From: Lachnospiraceae bacterium
GTDB taxonomy: Bacteria > Bacillota > Clostridia > Lachnospirales > Lachnospiraceae
Assembly: GCA_902363675.1 (NCBI GenBank)
Contig: CABJAV010000013.1
Coordinates: 25,233 to 89,232, forward strand
Reading direction: 5' to 3'
DNA length: 64,000 nt
Below, in pieces: positions 60,101-64,000 of the stretch. The notes below the pieces were generated by a model that worked only from the letters and a program-made list of their open reading frames with translations, was not told the DNA's origin and made no database searches. Positions within the stretch are counted from its first letter, which is position 1, and every line of letters starts with the position of its first letter. Both the position numbers and the translations under genes were made by a program.

Positions 60101-60367
60101 ATGAATAGAGCAATTGGAAAATATAAGTGTCCATGTTGTGGATTTTATACTTTTGATGAAAAGCTTAATGGTAATTATGATATATGTCCAGTGTGTTTTT
60201 GGGAGGATGACCCAATACAATTAGAGGATAATGAATATGAAGGTGGAGCTAATCGAGTTAGTCTCATACAGGCAAGGCATAATTTTTTATTGTTTGGTGC
60301 ATGTGAAGAAGAAATGAAAAAGCATGTAAGAAAACCTAAAGAAGATGAATTGCGTGGTATTGATTAG
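60101..60367 (+). CDS. CPCC-family cysteine-rich protein
   Basis: An 88-residue protein from ATG 60101 (frame open 16 codons further). It has the KYKCPCCGFYTF motif and ICPVCFWEDDPIQLED, the signature of the CPCC zinc-binding family (PF14206 by recall), often found among polymorphic-toxin immunity genes. It is the first of several immunity-type genes here, without a toxin in view. Confidence 0.85.
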   Translation: MNRAIGKYKCPCCGFYTFDEKLNGNYDICPVCFWEDDPIQLEDNEYEGGANRVSLIQARHNFLLFGACEEEMKKHVRKPKEDELRGID

Positions 60368-60420
60368 CAATGTGCATTTTTCAGTAATTATAGAACGACG
60401 AATTTGATGGAGAGAATATT

Positions 60421-60856
60421 ATGGAATATGATTTGTTTAGGAATAATGTACAGCAAGTAAAGGCTAAGAAACCGATACTTTTCGCCCTTGAAACTGATAC
60501 TCCGCCTTCTTTCTATAGATAAAATAGAAGATTTTGAGAAAATATACAGGATGGTTTTGCCAGAGAAATATAAATTGTTTATCATTGAGTTTGGTGGAGG
60601 ATATTTTGGATATGCCAATATATATTCGTTGGACAATAGTAGCAATTATTTCATAATGAAACATAAGTCATTTGTGCCAAATGTCTATCTTCCGATTGCT
60701 GATAATGGTTGTGGAGACTTTTATGTTTTAAAATGCAATGGAGAATATTGCTCTGACAAAATCTATTACTATACACATGATTCGCAAGAAATTACCGAAA
60801 CAGCATATCATGACATTTTAGAGTATTTGTTAGATGTAGGATTAAAAGCATTGTAA
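60421..60856 (+). pseudogene. SUKH (SMI1/KNR4-type) immunity protein with a frameshift
   Basis: ATG 60421 behind GGAGAG opens MEYDLFRNNVQQVKAKKPIL and FALETDTPPSFYR, the usual SUKH N-terminus, then a TAA. The rest (EDFEKIYRMVLPEKYKLFII, FGGGYFGYANIYSLD) continues one frame away to 60856. A one-base change near 60520-60530 would rejoin them. SUKH proteins neutralise diverse secreted nuclease toxins. As written it is broken, or a sequencing error exists. Confidence 0.8.
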
Positions 60857-60910
60857 ACTTCTAATTTTTAGAATAGCATATTTTGATAGTATGAAGGAGA
60901 TAAGGTTAAG

Positions 60911-61441
60911 ATGAAAATTCCAGAGTTTAAGTATCACCCTGATCCTATTAAGACGGGAGCGTTTAGTCAGGGAGAATATAGAAAATGCGATTGTTGCAAT
61001 GAAAGTACAAATATTTGGTACAGCGATCCATTTTATACTGCAAAGGATGGAATAGAATGTTTATGCCCAAATTGCATTGCAAACGGAATGGCTGCTTCAA
61101 AATTTGATGGAGAATTTCAGGATCCAGAAAGTACAGATCGTGTTTCTAATCCTGACAAGTTAGATGAATTAATTCACCGGACACCGGGATATTTTGGTTG
61201 GCAGCAAGAATATTGGATTGCTCATTGTGATGACTATTGTGCTTTTGTTGGATACGTTGGATGGAAAGAATTGGTTGATATGGGGATAGATGGTCAAATT
61301 GAAAAGAACTATGATCAGAATTTGAATGGGTTTGATATAAAAGATGTAAAAGAATGTATGTATAATGAGGGTGGAATGCAAGGATATCTTTTTAGGTGCT
61401 TACATTGTGGAGAGCATTTTTTATATGTTGATTGTGACTGA
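60911..61441 (+). CDS. CbrC-family (UPF0167) protein
   Basis: A 176-residue zinc-binding protein: FKYHPDPIKTGAF, CDCCNESTNIWYSDPFY, CLCPNCIANGMAASKF, then TPGYFGWQQEYWIAHCDDYC and a C-terminal FRCLHCGEHFLYVDCD. This is the full CbrC/UPF0167 pattern, normal length. E. coli CbrC confers colicin E2 tolerance, and relatives occur in immunity clusters. Fits the CPCC-SUKH-CbrC series. Confidence 0.88.
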   Translation: MKIPEFKYHPDPIKTGAFSQGEYRKCDCCNESTNIWYSDPFYTAKDGIECLCPNCIANGMAASKFDGEFQDPESTDRVSNPDKLDELIHRTPGYFGWQQEYWIAHCDDYCAFVGYVGWKELVDMGIDGQIEKNYDQNLNGFDIKDVKECMYNEGGMQGYLFRCLHCGEHFLYVDCD

Positions 61442-61503
61442 TAAAATTGAAATTATGTCGATGCAATGAAAGCGACAACTTTGAATTTGGCGGTGAATAT
61501 TCT

Positions 61504-62304
61504 ATGTTTTATAATGCAAAAGAAAAACTGTTAGAAATACAGGACATACAGATGAATTATATTACTTTTGGAAAAGGTGAGAAGCCTTTGATTTTGATTC
61601 AAGGTCTTAGTACCCGTAGCATAAAAGGGGCAGCATTTTCAGTGGCTTATATGTATCGAATGTTTGCAAGAGATTATAAAGTTTATCTGTTTGATCGCAG
61701 AGAAAATATTAGCGATAGCATAACAGTAAGAAACTTAGCGACAGATATAGCAATGGCGATGGATACATTAAAGATTACAAATGCTGATATCTTTGGTGTA
61801 TCACAAGGTGGTATGATTGCTCAATATCTTGCAATAGACAGACCAGATTTAGTAAATCAGTTAGTCCTCGCAGTAACACTTTCGAAAAATAATGAAACAG
61901 TCGAAAGGACAGTCAATGATTGGATTCATATTACGGAACAGAATAATATGAAAAGGCTGATTACAGATATGGCTGAAAAGATGTATTCTGACATTTATGT
62001 GAAACGATACAAACCGTTTATGTCATTATTAGCGGTTTTGCAGAAACCAAAGAATGTACCAAGATTTATCGCGTTGGCAAAAGCTTGCCTTAGTTGTAAA
62101 GCTTATGACGAATTAGATAAAATTCAATGCCCGGTGTTTGTAATTGGAGGTATGCAGGATAAAGTGGTAAGTGGAGAGGCTTCTTTGGAAATTGCAAAAA
62201 AACTCGGTTGTGAAATCTTTATGTATGATGATTTAGGACATGCTGCTTACGAAGAAGCTAAGGATTTCAATCAAAGAGTTTATAATTTTTTACAGCATAA
62301 GTAA
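61504..62304 (+). CDS. Alpha/beta-fold hydrolase
   Basis: A 266-residue hydrolase taken from ATG 61504 (an in-frame TTG lies at 61447). Nucleophile elbow G-V-S99-Q-G-G, oxyanion-type I-L-I-Q-G-L near 32, an acid in VIGGMQDKVV near 217 and the His in DDLGHAAYEE near 245. Natural substrate unknown. It lies just after the CbrC gene in the same direction and may be part of the same transcript. Confidence 0.85.
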   Translation: MFYNAKEKLLEIQDIQMNYITFGKGEKPLILIQGLSTRSIKGAAFSVAYMYRMFARDYKVYLFDRRENISDSITVRNLATDIAMAMDTLKITNADIFGVSQGGMIAQYLAIDRPDLVNQLVLAVTLSKNNETVERTVNDWIHITEQNNMKRLITDMAEKMYSDIYVKRYKPFMSLLAVLQKPKNVPRFIALAKACLSCKAYDELDKIQCPVFVIGGMQDKVVSGEASLEIAKKLGCEIFMYDDLGHAAYEEAKDFNQRVYNFLQHK

Positions 62305-62340
62305 TTTCTATAAAGCAAAACTTCCAGGTTGTCGGATTGT

Positions 62341-62521
62341 AAAGGCAGAGCCTTACGCAAGGTGCAGGAGAAAGACTCCGCTCGGGTTAAGGGCGAAGCG
62401 CCTTAGCCGGTCAAGGGTGCAACCATTGCCCAGTTAGTGGCGTTTCGCCACTAAGTACTGGGTATTGCTTGTAGCAAAGCTTCACAAGATTAAGCAACTT
62501 CGTTGCAATTCCCTTCGGGAA
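62341..62521. repeat. Array of triloop hairpins upstream of a MobV-like gene
   Basis: In 180 bases: AAGGC-aga-GCCTT (62341-62353), TAAG(g)GCG-aag-CGCCTTA (about 62387-62404), TTAGTGGCG-ttt-CGCCACTAA (62433-62453) inside CCCAG/CTGGG (62428-62461), GCAAC-ttc-GTTGC (62494-62506) and TTCCC-ttc-GGGAA (62509-62521). All have three-base loops. The block ends 84 bases before the MobV-like gene, so an origin of transfer or a mobile-element end is possible. Confidence 0.6.
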
Positions 62522-62604
62522 AAGAACTAAATATTGTTACGATAAACAGACTGAGTAGAGAGATTTACTTGGTCTTTTTTTATGGAAAGAAAGGAAAGAT
62601 TAGC

Positions 62605-63537
62605 ATGAAAGCAACTAGGCACAATGGACGGTCAGGCAAGCATGGAACCTATGACGCAAAGCACAATGACCGCAGATTTGATGTAGAAAATAGTGAGCAT
62701 ATTGACGCAGAGAGAACGAAGATGAATGTGTACTGGGATTGTTATCAGGGGTACAGCCTGCAGAATGATAAGGACGAGCAGGCGAGATTCACTTTTACGG
62801 AAATAGAAAAAGCATATTATGTTGAGAAATATTCAGACCATGTGGACGGTCAGAATGAGAGAAACCGGAAAGCAAGACACTATGACCGAGTAAAAACGAT
62901 TGATGCTATTCTTGAAAATAATAAAATGTGTCCGGAAGAGACTTTATTACAGCTTGGAAACATTGACGGAACAGTTTCAGCCGATGTACTTGCTCAGGTC
63001 AGTGCAGAATATTTCGAGGAATTTAACAGACGGTATGGTTCCAATGTTTATATACTGGACTGGGCTTTGCATCTTGATGAAGCAACACCACATATTCATG
63101 AACGGCATGTATTTGATGCTGTGAATCAGTATGGAGAATTATGTCCCCAACAGGATAAGGCATTGGAAGAACTTGGCTTTGAACTTCCGAAGCCGAATGA
63201 GAAAAAGGGAAAGTACAATAACCGGAAGATGGTTTTTGATGAAGAGTGCAGAAAACTATTTATCAGCATCTGTCAGAATCATGGACTGACGATTGATGTT
63301 GAGCCGGTGTATGGCGGTGCAAGCTATCTGGAGAAGCAGGATTTTATCATCATGAATCAGAAGAAACGCATTGAGGAAAAACAGGCTGTTCTTGATGGTC
63401 TTGTGATGAAGATAGAGGACGTAAACGCAGTCATTGAAGAAGCAGTAGACCTTGCTTATGAAAAGGCTTGTGAGGTTGTCACAAAGCGTGTGAAAGAGGA
63501 AACAGTGAAGCATGATGTTGATGTCGTAAAGGACTAG
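62605..63537 (+). CDS. MobV-like mobilization protein
   Basis: A 310-residue protein from ATG 62605 behind AAAGGAAAG. It has the MobV-type metal-binding motif in HLDEATPHIHERHVFDA (near 156) and a C-terminal coiled coil. The N-terminal MKATRHNGRSGKHGTYDAKH is characteristic of a group of Lachnospiraceae mobilization proteins. It is shorter than classic MobV (about 400), but no lesion is seen. With the hairpin array upstream it may mark a small mobilizable element. Confidence 0.78.
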   Translation: MKATRHNGRSGKHGTYDAKHNDRRFDVENSEHIDAERTKMNVYWDCYQGYSLQNDKDEQARFTFTEIEKAYYVEKYSDHVDGQNERNRKARHYDRVKTIDAILENNKMCPEETLLQLGNIDGTVSADVLAQVSAEYFEEFNRRYGSNVYILDWALHLDEATPHIHERHVFDAVNQYGELCPQQDKALEELGFELPKPNEKKGKYNNRKMVFDEECRKLFISICQNHGLTIDVEPVYGGASYLEKQDFIIMNQKKRIEEKQAVLDGLVMKIEDVNAVIEEAVDLAYEKACEVVTKRVKEETVKHDVDVVKD

Positions 63538-63592
63538 AGCAAGTAGGGATAGTCTTGCGGTTGTCCTTTCTGGAGACGGAAAGGAGGTCGGT

Positions 63593-63676
63593 ATGGATAC
63601 TTTAGAAGTGCTTACGCTTTTATTGGTTGTATTTGCAGCCTTGACATACATAGACAATAAACATAACCGCAAATAA
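63593..63676 (+). CDS. Putative holin-like toxin (type I toxin-antitoxin)
   Basis: A 27-residue peptide (MDTLEVLTLLLVVFAALTYI then DNKHNRK): one membrane helix and a basic tail, the pattern of the Hol_Tox/TxpA-type toxins of Firmicutes, usually silenced by an antisense RNA. ATG 63593 follows AAAGGAGG. A strong hairpin follows directly. It is 55 bases downstream of the MobV-like gene. Confidence 0.7.
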   Translation: MDTLEVLTLLLVVFAALTYIDNKHNRK

Positions 63677-63682
63677 ACGGAA

Positions 63683-63715
63683 AGGCTATCCTCTACTCGC
63701 AATAGAGGATAGCCT
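63683..63715. terminator. Hairpin after the holin-like toxin
   Basis: AGGCTATCCTCTA pairs perfectly with TAGAGGATAGCCT around CTCGCAA. It lies seven bases after the toxin stop and may end the toxin transcript or an antisense RNA from the other strand. Confidence 0.75.
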
Positions 63716-63931
63716 GTAATCCGTTAATAAACTTAACGCTTTATATGTTTCCGATTGTGCAACCGTTGGACACGCTAATATCCTTCGGTTTCTAACCTGA
63801 TTATAAACCACTATTGCAGATTTTGCAAGAGGTTTAGGGAATAGGGGTGTCTTGCGCACCTCTATTTGTTACTGTTCAGACCATTGTAAAAACTGACGAA
63901 ATTTAAAAAAATATATTTGTGGATAAACTCA
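63716..63931. other. Gene-free region after the toxin, possible antisense RNA
   Basis: No coding frame is supported. AATAGGGGTG/CACCTCTATT (63840-63866) is a hairpin. In TxpA/RatA-like systems the antisense RNA is encoded here, on the opposite strand; the sequence alone does not prove it. Confidence 0.4.
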
Positions 63932-63980
63932 AGCAGGATGGGAAGTCTCGTTAACGACTTCCGAATCCTGCTTTTTCTTT
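63932..63980 (+). terminator. Strong terminator near the window end
   Basis: AGCAGGAT and GGAAGTC pair with GACTTCC and ATCCTGCT around a short loop, followed by TTTTTC. Confidence 0.8.
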
Positions 63981-64000
63981 TGAAATTATAAACAGTACCT

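Noticed and set aside
62240..62437. 65-residue frame at the end of the hydrolase running into the hairpin array
   Set aside because: Overlaps the hydrolase out of frame, no ribosome-binding site, and crosses several stems.

Overview
The window is Firmicutes DNA, most likely from a gut Lachnospiraceae-type clostridium. The evidence is strong AGGAGG ribosome-binding sites, AT-rich intergenic DNA, a Tn1549/C. difficile CTn-type conjugative element, Tn4451-type genes, and a clostridial-looking methionyl-tRNA synthetase tail. About the first 54 kb is one integrative and conjugative element (ICE) whose left end lies outside the window; the remaining 10 kb is host or island DNA. No rRNA, tRNA or CRISPR array was seen.

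ICE backbone. Positions 1-1068 are the right end of a serine-recombinase element that interrupts a Maff2-like gene. Then come the transfer genes: VirB6/TrbL-like, PrgI-like, VirB4 ATPase, a two-domain cell-wall hydrolase, small accessory proteins, a DUF4366-like surface protein, topoisomerase III, a DUF5688-like protein and an XRE regulator. A giant DNA methylase/helicase gene (13549-28906) follows, split by a 7.0 kb Tn4451-like transposon (20032-27057; tnpX, tnpV, a DD-peptidase cargo gene, tnpY, tnpZ, tnpW). The two gene halves rejoin in frame at a GAGGG repeat. A second tnpV-like gene is nested out of frame inside the methylase linker.

ICE accessory and end regions. Two similar accessory modules (30.0-33.6 kb and 42.2-49.2 kb) each hold a LytTR response regulator, a GHKL sensor kinase, small unstudied proteins and a receiver-less winged-helix regulator; the two winged-helix genes are about 93 percent identical. 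Between the modules lie a 1,622-residue polyvalent ArdC-like protein, a TTRAP-like protein, a YhcG-like nuclease, the relaxase, MobC and a hairpin-rich candidate oriT. The right end is Tn916-like: XRE repressor, sigma-like factor, HTH protein, xis, RHH protein, tyrosine integrase, then direct repeats.

Right flank. The ICE ends inside metG, leaving the tRNA-binding C-terminal domain at 54036-54536. Next come a small decayed element (11-bp repeats, an excisionase relic, a RelB/ParE module), two Sir2-like genes divergent from an Rrf2 regulator, EamA-type transporter genes (one broken), a cluster of immunity-type genes (CPCC, frameshifted SUKH, CbrC) with an alpha/beta hydrolase, an array of triloop hairpins before a MobV-like gene, and a 27-residue holin-like toxin. 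Functions are inferred from motifs and recalled family resemblance; no database search was possible.
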